Assembly (NCBI GenBank): GCA_947624855.1
Contig: CANQMC010000001.1
Location: 1-32,874 of the forward strand
Direction of reading: 5' to 3'
DNA from: an uncultured Bacilli bacterium
GTDB taxonomy: Bacteria > Bacillota_I > Bacilli_A > RF39 > UBA660
DNA length: 32,874 bases
Below the pieces are notes generated by a model. It worked only from the letters and a program-made list of their open reading frames with translations, made no database searches and was not told the DNA's origin. Shown here in pieces: positions 24,567 to 32,589 of the stretch. The translations under genes and the position numbers were made by a program. The stretch's first letter is position 1, and every line of letters begins with the position of its first letter.

Positions 24567-25304
24567 CTACTTATTTTTATTTTTTTTCTTTTCTATTTTT
24601 GTTTGTTCTTTATAATTTTTCATAATTTCAAAAGTTTTATGATATTCTCTTTCAATATTTGGGAAAGCTTTTAATAAACGATTTGGAAAAGCTTTAAAAT
24701 TAGCAATAGATTCTTTAATTCTTTTTTCAAAAATAATAGGTATTTTATTAATTTTTTCTTCATTTAACTCTTCAGCAATAATAATTCTATTACGTAAGTT
24801 AAACGCTATAATAAATGAATAAATAGAATCTAACATAAAAATTATAAATAAAACTAAAGCTACAATTTTCCAAACTTTAAAAGGAAATAAAGAAAATAAT
24901 AAAAATATTAAAGGAGCTAAAAAATAAATTATAAATAAAGCTAAAATACCAAATAAAATAGAATTACGAAGACATACCCTACCATTTAAATTATATGGTC
25001 TATCAGAATAATCCCACCATTTATTATGAAATACTTTTTCGAGTAAAAAAGAAATAAAATATTCTAAAGCACTAGTTATAACAATACCTACGATAAAAAC
25101 TACAACTGGATCATTGTAATAGCGCATTAAACAAAGCAATATTAATAATGCTCCAATTCCATAAATAGGAATATAAGGTCCACATAAAAAACCACGATTT
25201 ACAAATTTTTTGGTATTTAAATAAACCCAAAACACTTCAATAAAATAACCAATAAAGGAACATAAGAAAAATATTAAAAATGTATAAACTATTATTTCTT
25301 TCAT
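24567..25304 (-). CDS. PF06541-family membrane protein (CmpB-like)
   Basis: Integral membrane protein, 245 aa, of the family usually labelled putative ABC-transporter type IV. Hydrophobic helices lie near residues 5-28, 45-60, 68-88, 108-135 and 143-168. Family motifs are visible: FIGYFIEVFW in the first helix, NRGFLCGPYIPIYGIGA, LEYFISFLLEKVF with NKWWDYSD, and NGRVCLRNSILFG. The last ~75 residues are a basic cytoplasmic tail ending in KKKNKNK. No ATP-binding partner is adjacent, so transport is not shown by context. The gene has an extended -10 promoter and is divergent from spoIIIAH. Confidence 0.8.
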   Translation of the reverse strand: MKEIIVYTFLIFFLCSFIGYFIEVFWVYLNTKKFVNRGFLCGPYIPIYGIGALLILLCLMRYYNDPVVVFIVGIVITSALEYFISFLLEKVFHNKWWDYSDRPYNLNGRVCLRNSILFGILALFIIYFLAPLIFLLFSLFPFKVWKIVALVLFIIFMLDSIYSFIIAFNLRNRIIIAEELNEEKINKIPIIFEKRIKESIANFKAFPNRLLKAFPNIEREYHKTFEIMKNYKEQTKIEKKKNKNK

Positions 25305-25320
25305 AACATACCTCTATATA

Positions 25321-25349
25321 ATTATATCACTCAAATAAAACATTAACAA
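25321..25349 (-). promoter_or_regulatory. Promoter of PF06541 gene
   Basis: TTGTTA, 17-bp spacer, TATAAT with an upstream TG (extended -10), minus strand. Confidence 0.65.
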
Positions 25350-25368
25350 TATTTTAATTAAAATATAA

Positions 25369-25396
25369 GCATATAATTTAAATAAAAACATATAAT
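25369..25396 (+). promoter_or_regulatory. Possible sigma-E-type promoter of spoIIIAH
   Basis: CATATAAT at 25389-25396 resembles the sigma-E -10 (CATACAnT), and GCATATA at 25369-25375 resembles the -35 at a spacing of 13, slightly short. A second CATATAAT overlaps the -35. It is consistent with mother-cell expression but is a weak call. Confidence 0.3.
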
Positions 25397-25417
25397 CTAA
25401 CAGAAAGGATAATTTTT

Positions 25418-25906
25418 ATGATTAATAAACAAAATTTATGGTTTATAACTCTTTTTTCTTTAATATTAGTTTTAAGTGTTTATTATTTAACAATGAAAGA
25501 TGATACATTAAAAACAATAAATGTAAATAATAATACAGAAGCTTCCGAAGTTGTTGTATCTGAAAATGATAATTTAGTAGCTTTAAAAGTAGCTAGTGAA
25601 GAAGAATTAATATCCAAAACAAAAGAATTACAAGATATTTTATTAAATGCTACGGCTACTGCTGAAGAAAAAAATAATGCTTATGAAGAATTACAAAACT
25701 TAAATAAAACCGAAGCTGATAAAGAAACAATTGAAAAACTTATTAAAGAAAATTTTAAATTGGAAGCAGTAGTAAATATAACAGATAATAATATTAATGT
25801 TACTATTGGCAGTGAAAAACATGATGCAACGCTTGCTAATAATATTATAAGAAGTATCCAAAAACTATTTAATGAAGATAAATATATCACGGTTAAATTT
25901 GGTTAA
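25418..25906 (+). CDS. spoIIIAH: Stage III sporulation protein AH
   Basis: Mother-cell membrane protein whose outer domain forms a ring in the intermembrane space and binds forespore SpoIIQ, making the feeding-tube channel across the engulfing membranes. The protein is 162 aa, shorter than the Bacillus form mainly in the linker. The N-terminus (MINKQNLWFITLFSLILVLS) aligns with Bacillus SpoIIIAH and supplies one membrane helix (~8-27). The C-terminal YscJ/FliF-like domain (~65-160) has NATATAEEKNNAYEEL, KLIKENFKLEAVVNI and the ending FNEDKYITVKF. The ATG has AGAAAGGAT upstream. In Bacillus this is the last gene of an eight-gene spoIIIA operon; here it stands alone, followed by its own terminator and gerE. 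Confidence 0.88.
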   Translation: MINKQNLWFITLFSLILVLSVYYLTMKDDTLKTINVNNNTEASEVVVSENDNLVALKVASEEELISKTKELQDILLNATATAEEKNNAYEELQNLNKTEADKETIEKLIKENFKLEAVVNITDNNINVTIGSEKHDATLANNIIRSIQKLFNEDKYITVKFG

Positions 25907-25930
25907 TTAGGCTTTAATTTAACCATTTTT
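25900..25930 (+). terminator. Terminator of spoIIIAH
   Basis: TGGTTAA (over the stop codon) pairs with TTAACCA around a 12-nt loop, followed by five Ts. Its right arm overlaps the probable -35 of gerE. Confidence 0.65.
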
Positions 25931-25949
25931 CCTTTCATATCATAAAATA
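25921..25949 (+). promoter_or_regulatory. Sigma-K-like promoter of gerE
   Basis: AACC, 16-bp gap, then CATAAAATA (25941-25949), an exact fit to the sigma-K -10 CATAnnnTA. gerE is a sigma-K gene in Bacillus. Confidence 0.55.
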
Positions 25950-25984
25950 CACTAGAAAGATTATAAATTGAAAGGAAGGTACAC

Positions 25985-26191
25985 GTGAAAAGAAGTATTT
26001 TAACTAAAAGAGAACATGAAATATTTAATTTACTAGTAGCGAGTAAATCAACCAAAGAAATAGCCGGACTTTTAGGTATTAGTGAAAAAACTGTCCGTAA
26101 TCATATATCTAATGCCATTCAAAAATTAGAAGTAAAAGGTCGAGCGGGCGCTGTAGTCGAATTACTCCGCTTAGGTGAAATAACATTATAA
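25985..26191 (+). CDS. gerE: Late sporulation regulator GerE
   Basis: Small LuxR-type DNA-binding protein that, in the late mother cell, activates or represses coat genes together with sigma-K. The protein is 68 aa against 74 in Bacillus subtilis and is only the helix-turn-helix domain. LTKREHEIFNLLVASKSTKE opens it, IAGLLGISEKTVRNHISNA is the recognition region, and LEVKGRAGAVVELLRLGEI closes it, each nearly identical to Bacillus GerE. The start is GTG at 25985 with a strong GAAAGGAAGGT site. It sits between spoIIIAH and gerM but has its own sigma-K-like promoter and terminator. The coat gene at 20838 is a natural target. Confidence 0.93.
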   Translation: MKRSILTKREHEIFNLLVASKSTKEIAGLLGISEKTVRNHISNAIQKLEVKGRAGAVVELLRLGEITL

Positions 26192-26194
26192 ATT

Positions 26195-26220
26195 AATCTC
26201 CCCACAAAGGAGATTTTTTA
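26195..26220 (+). terminator. Terminator of gerE
   Basis: AATCTCC pairs with GGAGATT around a 7-nt loop, followed by five Ts, immediately after the stop codon. Confidence 0.85.
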
Positions 26221-26273
26221 AATTCTAAGTCTAAAAATACTTTATTTATCGTATATATTAATTAGGTGATAAT

Positions 26274-27218
26274 ATGCTTAAAAAAAATGCTCTTAGAAGA
26301 ATAATGGTTTCCAGTATTGCCCTTTTTATCGTAGGAATTCTTTATTTTTTCCCCGATAATAAAACCGAAGAATCAATAACGCCTAATGTAAGTTACATCG
26401 AAGTAAATAAAACCCCTATTTATTTAATTAATAAAGATAATTATGTTGTAAGAACTAATATTGCCACAACCAATAAAGATCCTTTAAATAAAGCCAAAGA
26501 ACTTTTAAATGCCCTTACTATTGATGGTGATAAAACAGAATATATTTTAAAAAATTTTAAACCTATTATTCCTAAAAACACTAAAGTATTAGATATATCT
26601 TTAAAAGATGGTTTATTAAAAATAAATTTTTCTAAAGAATTTTTAAATGTTAAAAAAGATGATGAAGAAAAATTAATCGAAGCCATTATTTATACTTTAA
26701 CTGAAATTAAAGATATAAAAGAAATTATGATATTTATTGAAGAAACAAAATTAGATATATTACCTCAAAATAAAATTATTCTTCCTAATACTTTAACTAG
26801 AGATTTTGGAATAAATAAAGTTTATGATTTAACAAATCTTAAAAATACAACCAAAACCACTATTTATTATGTAGGAAAAGAAAATGATCTAACATATTAT
26901 ATACCTATAACTAAAATAGATAATAAAACTAATAATAAAGTTGAAATAATTATAAATGAACTTAAAAGTTCTCCAATATATGAAACTAATTTAATTAGTT
27001 ATTTAGCTAGTAGTGTTAAACTATTAAATTATGAAGCCTTAGAAAATCAAATTGAACTTAGTTTTAATAATGAAATATTTAGTGATTTTAAAGAAGAAAA
27101 CATTCAAGAAGAAGTTAAATATTCCATATCTTTATCTTTAAAAGATAGTTTAAAAGTCGAAAATGTTATTTTTAAAGTTAATGATAAAATAATTACAACA
27201 TTTAAAGAAAATAACTAA
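26274..27218 (+). CDS. gerM: Sporulation/germination protein GerM
   Basis: Mother-cell protein needed in Bacillus for assembly of the SpoIIIAH-SpoIIQ complex and for germination. The protein is 314 aa. A basic N-terminus and one membrane helix (~9-25) anchor it. Unlike Bacillus GerM there is no lipobox cysteine, so it is a signal-anchor protein here. Two GerMN domains follow. The first (~50-160) has DPLNKAKELLNALTIDG and IPKNTKVLDISLKDGLLKIN, then KLIEAIIYTLTEIKDIKEIM. The second (~195-310) repeats the pattern (KVEIIINELKSSPI, KLLNYEALENQIELSFNNEI). The ATG follows AGGTGAT. Its place beside spoIIIAH fits their known joint role. Confidence 0.88.
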   Translation: MLKKNALRRIMVSSIALFIVGILYFFPDNKTEESITPNVSYIEVNKTPIYLINKDNYVVRTNIATTNKDPLNKAKELLNALTIDGDKTEYILKNFKPIIPKNTKVLDISLKDGLLKINFSKEFLNVKKDDEEKLIEAIIYTLTEIKDIKEIMIFIEETKLDILPQNKIILPNTLTRDFGINKVYDLTNLKNTTKTTIYYVGKENDLTYYIPITKIDNKTNNKVEIIINELKSSPIYETNLISYLASSVKLLNYEALENQIELSFNNEIFSDFKEENIQEEVKYSISLSLKDSLKVENVIFKVNDKIITTFKENN

Positions 27219-27222
27219 AAAA

Positions 27223-27248
27223 ATCAAATAATAAAATTTGATCTTTTT
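27223..27248. terminator. Bidirectional terminator between gerM and reductase gene
   Basis: ATCAAAT pairs with ATTTGAT around a 6-nt loop, with As before it and CTTTTT after it, so it can work on both strands. Confidence 0.7.
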
Positions 27249-28365
27249 AAATATCTAATTTTAAGACAACATCACTTTCAGGATAAGTTACACAAGGATG
27301 AATATAATCATTTTCACTTAAAGCTTTTACTTGAGTAGCCCCAATAGTTTTTACTTTACCTTGAATTAAAATACTTCTACAAAAGCCACAAATACCAACT
27401 CGACAAGAAGAAGGTGCTTTAATACCTGCCTTTTCCATTGAAATTAATAAAGATTCATCACTTTTACATTTTATTGTTTTAACTTCATCTTTCATAATTA
27501 CTTTTAAAGAATAAGTATTTTTTTCTGATGGTTCATACATAACATTAAAATTTTCATAATGAACATTCTTTTTAGGAATATTAAATTTCAATAATATTTC
27601 ATTCATAGTTTGATATAAACCTTTAGGACCACACATTAAAACTGTATTAAATTCTTTTAAATAAGGTTCAATCATTTCTTCATTTATATAACCATTTAAA
27701 TAATTATCTTTTTCTTCTTCCGTTAATGTAATTACAAAATTAATATTTTTATTTTTATTTAATTCATTTATTTCATCTTTAAATATAATATCTTTTTCTT
27801 TTTTAACACTATAAATAACAGTTAAAGAACATTCTTCATCTTTATCTTTAATAGCTTTAGCTAAAGACATAAAAGGAGTAATTCCACTACCTCCCGCAAT
27901 AGCAATTACATTTTCTTCATCTCGAATTTTATTATAACCAAATTCTCCCATTGGTTTAGAAATAGTAAGACCATCCCCTACTTTAATATCTTTAAACATA
28001 ATATTACTAACTAAACCATTTGGTACTTTTTTAATCGTAATTCGATAAAAATTTTTTAAAGCTTCACTTGGAGATGAAGATAAAGAATAAGCTCTAGTAA
28101 CATAAGCATCATCGATAAATAACTTTAAACTAATATATTGTCCAGCCTTAAATGGTGCTAATTCTCTTGTACCTTTACTTACATCAGGTTCTAATATAAA
28201 ACTTTTAGTATCATCAGTTTCTTTTATAATATCTTTTACAATTACATATTGTAAATCATTCATTTTACTTACCTCTTTATCTATATGGGTATCTAAAATA
28301 TCTTTAGCACTATAATCTTTAATAATATCTTGTCGAACCTTTTTTAATTCTGTAATATTTTCCAT
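27247..28365 (-). CDS. FAD/NAD(P)H reductase with C-terminal 2Fe-2S ferredoxin domain
   Basis: Electron-transfer flavoprotein, 372 aa. After a ~35-residue leader comes a ferredoxin-reductase FAD domain with RAYSLSSSP at 91-99, then an NAD(P)-binding domain with GGSGITPF at 158-165 and VLMCGPKGLY later. The C-terminal plant-type ferredoxin domain has cysteines 321, 326, 329 and 358 (C-x4-C-x2-C-x28-C) for one 2Fe-2S cluster. The layout is that of Hcr, the reductase of the hybrid cluster protein, and of oxygenase reductases. No such partner is present here; it follows a CrtI-like oxidoreductase gene by 10 bp and ends the phosphoketolase operon. It probably passes electrons from NAD(P)H to an unidentified acceptor. 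Confidence 0.85.
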   Translation of the reverse strand: MENITELKKVRQDIIKDYSAKDILDTHIDKEVSKMNDLQYVIVKDIIKETDDTKSFILEPDVSKGTRELAPFKAGQYISLKLFIDDAYVTRAYSLSSSPSEALKNFYRITIKKVPNGLVSNIMFKDIKVGDGLTISKPMGEFGYNKIRDEENVIAIAGGSGITPFMSLAKAIKDKDEECSLTVIYSVKKEKDIIFKDEINELNKNKNINFVITLTEEEKDNYLNGYINEEMIEPYLKEFNTVLMCGPKGLYQTMNEILLKFNIPKKNVHYENFNVMYEPSEKNTYSLKVIMKDEVKTIKCKSDESLLISMEKAGIKAPSSCRVGICGFCRSILIQGKVKTIGATQVKALSENDYIHPCVTYPESDVVLKLDI

Positions 28366-28375
28366 AATTTTCCTC

Positions 28376-29845
28376 CTAAAAATCGTCTTTATTTAATAAT
28401 TTATTTGTTATAAAATAACCACTTTTAATTGCATTATCAGCTCCATTTCCAAACAAAGAAGAACCACCCACAAAACTTATATTTGGATCTTTTTCATCTT
28501 CATAAGAAACTAATCTATTAATTGAATTATCATAACCTTTTCGCATATAACCATACATACTACCATTAATATTATTAGTTAATTTTTCAAAAGCAAATGG
28601 AGTTACAATTTCTATTTCTTCAATATATGCTTTAAGTTCAATATTAAAATATCTTTCAAATTGTTCAATTAAATTATTAGCTAAATCTTCTTTTAATTTA
28701 TGATAATTACTTTTATTAACTTTAGCCCAAGCATCTCCATAATAATCAGTTTTTAAAACCATAATTGTTGTATTTTTAGGACTAACATCTTCATTAACAA
28801 CATTAGGCACGATTGCTTCAAATGTTGAATGATAAAAACTATTCATAGATTTAATATTTATAATACTATTTAAATTATTAAAATTATAATATTTATAATG
28901 TTTTAAACCTAAAGTTTTACAATCTTTATTTAAACCTAAATAAACAACTAAAGAATTAGCTCCAATCGTTCTTGCATTTTCAAGTTTATTTATTTCTGGA
29001 GTAGCTTTTAATAAATCTTTATAAACATATCTTGGCATTAAATCACAAATTAAATGTTTACATTTATATTCTTTTTGATCTTTAGTTTCTACTAAAACAT
29101 AATCTTTATTTTTATTAATATTAACAACTTCTGCATTAAATATTATTTTACCATGTTTATCTCGATATTTATTTACCATATTAAAAATTAATTCCATATT
29201 TTTAATATTTAAAACTACTCTTTTTTTAAATATTATTTTATACATAAACTCAGCATAATCAATAAAACTAAGTTTATTTAAAGGACTACCTAATTGAATC
29301 CATAAAAAACTTAAATAAGGAATTATTTCTTTAGAAATACCTATATCTATTAAAGCATCATAAGCATTAGTATCTAAATACTTTAAAAAATATTCATTTT
29401 TAACTTTAACTCCCTTTTCAATTTCTAAAATACTATCATGTATTTCTTTAATTACTTTTAAAAATTTTTTCAAATTAGTAATTGAACCTGGTTTTAAATG
29501 TTCTAAATAAATAAAGAAATCTTCAATATTACCTTTTATTTCATAAGGTTTTTTTAAATCTAATGCATTTATTAAAGCATTAAAAGGAACTACTTCACCA
29601 TCTATACTAAGATCATATTCATTAAAAATATTTTGAAGTTCTCCAATATGTTCTGAATTACCATAGTTATATAAATCATAAAGGGCTGTATCAAATTCAA
29701 ATCTTCCTTTTTTAAAAGTCGTAGTGGCTCCTCCTGGTAAACTATTTTTTTCTAAAATTAATACTTTTTTAGAATTTAAAGTTAAATTTAAACCGGCACT
29801 TAATCCTCCAAGTCCTGAACCAATAATAATATAATCATAAATCAT
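28376..29845 (-). CDS. CrtI/phytoene-desaturase-like FAD oxidoreductase (COG1233)
   Basis: FAD-dependent amine-oxidase-fold enzyme, 489 aa. The dinucleotide-binding motif IIGSGLGGLSAG is at 6-17, followed by VLILEKNSLPGGATTTF and the family pattern RFEFDTALYDLYNYG. The C-terminal FAD motif is FVGGSSLFGNGADNAIKSGY. It belongs to the phytoene desaturase/retinol saturase group, but carotenoid-synthesis partners (crtB, crtM, crtN) are not seen here. The start ATG lies 2 bp after the phosphoketolase stop, so translation is coupled, and a reductase gene follows by 10 bp. The substrate is unknown; a redox step tied to the neighbouring reductase is inferred from the shared operon. Confidence 0.8.
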   Translation of the reverse strand: MIYDYIIIGSGLGGLSAGLNLTLNSKKVLILEKNSLPGGATTTFKKGRFEFDTALYDLYNYGNSEHIGELQNIFNEYDLSIDGEVVPFNALINALDLKKPYEIKGNIEDFFIYLEHLKPGSITNLKKFLKVIKEIHDSILEIEKGVKVKNEYFLKYLDTNAYDALIDIGISKEIIPYLSFLWIQLGSPLNKLSFIDYAEFMYKIIFKKRVVLNIKNMELIFNMVNKYRDKHGKIIFNAEVVNINKNKDYVLVETKDQKEYKCKHLICDLMPRYVYKDLLKATPEINKLENARTIGANSLVVYLGLNKDCKTLGLKHYKYYNFNNLNSIINIKSMNSFYHSTFEAIVPNVVNEDVSPKNTTIMVLKTDYYGDAWAKVNKSNYHKLKEDLANNLIEQFERYFNIELKAYIEEIEIVTPFAFEKLTNNINGSMYGYMRKGYDNSINRLVSYEDEKDPNISFVGGSSLFGNGADNAIKSGYFITNKLLNKDDF

Positions 29846-29847
29846 GT

Positions 29848-32187
29848 TTATTCTCCTCTCTCATTAAATACATAATTAGTTATCTCTGGCATATCAACAC
29901 CATATTCTTTTATATATTCTTTATGTTTTTTTAACATATTATCACAATAAATATTTAATTCATTAACTGTTACATTAGAAATATTTAAATGTTTTAAAGC
30001 TAATTTTACTAAACTAAAACGATCAATTCCATTTAAAACTCGCATATCAAAGGAAGTTGTTATTGCACCTTCTTCAATATATCCTCTTACATGAAGATTT
30101 TTATTTGTTCTTTTATATGTTAATTCATGAATTAAATTTGGATAACCATGAAAAGCAAATATAATTGGTTTATCTTTTGTAAACAAATTATCATATTCTA
30201 AATCCGTTAAACCATGAGGATGTTTATCATAACTTACAAGTTTCATTAAATCTACAACATTGATTACTCTAATTTTAAGATATGGTAACCATTTTCTTAA
30301 AATTTCGGAAGCTGCTATAATCTCTAAATTAGGAGTATCACCAGCACTAGCTAAAACTAAATCGACACCATCTTGATCATTACTAGCAAAATCTAATACG
30401 CCTAAACCATTTTTAGTATGTTTTAAAGCTTGCTCTTTATTTAACCATTGTAATGTTTGATGTTTACTTGCTACTACGACATTTATATAATCTTTAGTTT
30501 GACTTATATGATTAAAAGTTGATAATAAAGTATTAGTATCTATTGGTAAATATATTCTAACAATATCCGCTTTTTTAGTAATAATATGATTTAAAAATCC
30601 TGGATCTTGATGAGTATATCCATTATGATCTTGTTGCCAAACATGACTAGTTAAAATAATATTTAAACTAGAAATTGGAACTCTCCAAGAAAGCTCTTTA
30701 GAAACTTTAAGCCATTTAGCATGTTGCGATACCATACTATCAATTATTCGACTAAATGATTCATAAGTATGAATAAAGCCATGTCTACCAGTAAGTAAAT
30801 ATCCTTCTAACATCCCTTCACAAGCATGTTCTGATAAAATAGTATCAATTATTGCTCCATCTGTATTTAACTTATCGTCATCTTTTATCATTTCTCCATT
30901 CCATTTACGATTAGTTACTTCAAATACATGATTTAATCTATTTGATAAAGCTTCATCTGGACCAAATATTCGATAATTATTTTTATTTAATTTAATTATA
31001 TCTCTTATAAAATAAGATAATTCTGTCATATCACTTAATTTAATTTTACCAGGTTCATATATATCAACTAAATAATTATCTAACTCTGGCATCACTAATT
31101 CTTGTAAAAGTAATCCTCCGTTAGCGTGTTTATTAGCGCCCATTTTATTTAAAGGTATTAATTCTTGTAAACCTTTTTTCAAAGTCCCATTAGCATCAAA
31201 TATTTCATTTATTCGATAACTCTTTAACCAATTTTCTAATATTTCAATATTATCTAAATGATCTTTATCTATATTAAGAGGTACTTGATGAGATCTAAAA
31301 GTTCCTTCAATTATTTTTTCTTCAACTATTTTAGGTCCAGTCCAACCTTTAGGAGTTTCTAAAATAATCATTGGCCAAATAGGTCTCATATTATCTATAA
31401 GTTTTATTTCTTTAATCTTTTTAACAATTAATTCTAAAGCATCAGCCATGTCTTCATGAATTTGAGTCATATTCTCATATTTAACATATATTGGTTCATA
31501 ACCTAAACCTTTAAAATAACTAAATAACTCATCTTTAGGTATTCGAGCTAAAATACTAGGATTAGCTATTTTATAACCATTTAAATGTAATATAGGAATA
31601 ACTACTCCATCATTTTTAGGATTAATAAATTTATTTAATTGCCAACTAGCCGCTAGAGGTCCCGTTTCAGCTTCACCATCACCAATAATACAACAAGCCC
31701 ACAAATCTGGATTATCTAAAACAGCCCCATAAGCATGAGCAAGACTATATCCAAGTTCCCCACCTTCATTAATACTTCCTGGAATTTCTGGAGCAACATG
31801 ACTTGAAGTTCCCCCTGGAAAACTAAATCTTTTAATTAATTTTTTTAAACCTTCTTCATCATAAGTTATATCTGGATAATATTTACTATAAGTTCCTTCC
31901 AAATAAACATTAGAATAACAAGCTCCTCCCCCATGACCAGGTCCACTTATAAAAATCATATTTAAATCATATTTTTTAATAATTCTATTTAGATGGACAT
32001 AGCAAAAATTTTGACCAGGTGTAGTTCCCCAATGGCCTACTAATTTAGATTTTATATGCTCATACTTTAAAGGTTCTTTTAATAATACATTATCTTTTAA
32101 ATATAATTCGGCTGCCGTTAAATAATTAGCTCCTCTAAAATAAGCATCTATTTTTTCAAGTTCTTGTGCATCTAATATTCTCTCCAT
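29848..32187 (-). CDS. xfp: Phosphoketolase (xylulose-5-P/fructose-6-P)
   Basis: Thiamine-diphosphate enzyme that splits xylulose 5-phosphate (and often fructose 6-phosphate) with phosphate into acetyl phosphate plus glyceraldehyde 3-phosphate or erythrose 4-phosphate. The protein is 779 aa, normal for the family. Motifs are GHWGTTPG at 51-58, GPGHGGG at 82-88, FSFPGGTSSHVAPEIPGS, the TPP motif GDGEAETG at 169-176, LHLNGYKIANPS, and later QQDHNGYTHQDPGF with the catalytic histidine. Two small departures are GHGGG for the usual GHGGP and SWQLNKF for SWHSNKF; whether they alter substrate choice is unknown. It is first of three coupled genes. The operon promoter is just upstream. It supplies acetyl phosphate, hence ATP or acetyl-CoA, in sugar fermentation. 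Confidence 0.95.
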   Translation of the reverse strand: MERILDAQELEKIDAYFRGANYLTAAELYLKDNVLLKEPLKYEHIKSKLVGHWGTTPGQNFCYVHLNRIIKKYDLNMIFISGPGHGGGACYSNVYLEGTYSKYYPDITYDEEGLKKLIKRFSFPGGTSSHVAPEIPGSINEGGELGYSLAHAYGAVLDNPDLWACCIIGDGEAETGPLAASWQLNKFINPKNDGVVIPILHLNGYKIANPSILARIPKDELFSYFKGLGYEPIYVKYENMTQIHEDMADALELIVKKIKEIKLIDNMRPIWPMIILETPKGWTGPKIVEEKIIEGTFRSHQVPLNIDKDHLDNIEILENWLKSYRINEIFDANGTLKKGLQELIPLNKMGANKHANGGLLLQELVMPELDNYLVDIYEPGKIKLSDMTELSYFIRDIIKLNKNNYRIFGPDEALSNRLNHVFEVTNRKWNGEMIKDDDKLNTDGAIIDTILSEHACEGMLEGYLLTGRHGFIHTYESFSRIIDSMVSQHAKWLKVSKELSWRVPISSLNIILTSHVWQQDHNGYTHQDPGFLNHIITKKADIVRIYLPIDTNTLLSTFNHISQTKDYINVVVASKHQTLQWLNKEQALKHTKNGLGVLDFASNDQDGVDLVLASAGDTPNLEIIAASEILRKWLPYLKIRVINVVDLMKLVSYDKHPHGLTDLEYDNLFTKDKPIIFAFHGYPNLIHELTYKRTNKNLHVRGYIEEGAITTSFDMRVLNGIDRFSLVKLALKHLNISNVTVNELNIYCDNMLKKHKEYIKEYGVDMPEITNYVFNERGE

Positions 32188-32210
32188 CTAATATCACTCT
32201 ACCCTATATA

Positions 32211-32239
32211 ATTATAACAAAATCTAAAAAATAATACAA
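32211..32239 (-). promoter_or_regulatory. Promoter of the phosphoketolase operon
   Basis: TTGTAT, 17-bp spacer, TATAAT on the minus strand, about 24 bp upstream of the ATG. The -35 is weak. Confidence 0.6.
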
Positions 32240-32294
32240 TAACAATTATATCATTTATTACCCTATATATTTTACAAATAATTTATTTAAATAC

Positions 32295-32323
32295 TTTACA
32301 AAATAAATTTAAAGTGATATTAT
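32295..32323 (+). promoter_or_regulatory. Promoter of the small plus-strand RNA
   Basis: TTTACA, 17-bp spacer, TATTAT with an upstream TG (extended -10). The predicted start is near 32330. No protein-coding frame follows before the terminator. Confidence 0.7.
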
Positions 32324-32329
32324 TAATTT

Positions 32330-32397
32330 AAGCAAGGTACTTATCTAGTACTTGCCCTTAGTGCAAGCACATATCCGTTGGATATAGTGCTTTTTTT
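32330..32397 (+). ncRNA. Small structured RNA, candidate antitoxin RNA
   Basis: About 68 nt from predicted start to terminator. The first hairpin is GCAA-GTAC (32332-32340, one bulged G) with GTAC-TTGC (32348-32355) and a 7-nt loop. The second is AAGCACATATCC (32365-32376) with GGATAT-GTGCTT (32380-32392, one bulged A), a 12-bp stem followed by Ts: a strong terminator. CTTGC at 32351-32355 can instead pair with GCAAG at 32363-32367, so the two hairpins compete with a third. GCAAGCAC (32363-32370) is exactly complementary to GTGCTTGC in the leader of the convergent peptide mRNA. Its size and position recall RNA II of the pAD1 par locus. Confidence 0.6.
32358..32374 (+). repeat. Direct repeat, copy near the small RNA
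   Basis: TTAGTGCAAGCACATAT resembles the copy at 32553-32571 in the same orientation; the shared core is GCAAGCAC, flanked by AGTG and ATA. Because the two flanking transcripts run towards each other, direct DNA repeats make their RNAs complementary. Confidence 0.5.
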
Positions 32398-32426
32398 ATT
32401 TTACCAAAACCCCCTGATGGATTAAC

Positions 32427-32519
32427 CTAAGCTAATCCAAAGATAATTAATAAAATAATTATCATTATAAGTATAAATATTAATATATCTTGTAACAAGA
32501 TAATCATACTTTTACTCAT
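32427..32519 (-). CDS. 30-aa hydrophobic peptide, candidate type I toxin
   Basis: A short frame of 30 codons starting ATG at 32519, with AAAGGAG 8 bp upstream, and ending TAG. The peptide begins MSKSMIILLQ and is a nearly unbroken hydrophobic helix of Ile, Leu and Met ending in FGLA, with a single basic and a single acidic residue in total: one membrane span. It has no charged tail, unlike Fst itself, and I do not recognise it. A promoter upstream at 32590-32619 and a 5-prime hairpin in the leader (32559-32582) belong to its transcript. A near-perfect palindrome (TATCTTG/CAAGATA) lies within codons 6-12. The convergent small RNA suggests toxin control; a small sporulation or transporter peptide is the alternative. 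Confidence 0.5.
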   Translation of the reverse strand: MSKSMIILLQDILIFILIMIIILLIIFGLA

Positions 32520-32552
32520 ATTGACCACTCCTTTACTAATCAGATTAATAAA

Positions 32553-32571
32553 TAAGTGGCAAGCACTATAG
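32553..32571 (+). repeat. Direct repeat, copy in the peptide mRNA leader
   Basis: TAAGTGGCAAGCACTATAG is the partner of 32358-32374. On the minus strand it forms part of a 5-prime leader hairpin, GCAAG (32582-32578) with CTTGC (32563-32559), at the very start of the predicted peptide mRNA. That leader also resembles the start of the small RNA (GCAAGG...TCTA...CTTGCC). Confidence 0.5.
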
Positions 32572-32589
32572 ATTTCCCTTGCATAAAGA

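Noticed and set aside
24567..25304. A functional ABC transporter permease
   Set aside because: Only the PF06541 family name suggests it. No ATPase or binding protein is adjacent, so transport is not claimed.
28376..29845. Carotenoid biosynthesis locus
   Set aside because: Only one CrtI-like enzyme is present and no phytoene or dehydrosqualene synthase is nearby; the family covers many other redox reactions.
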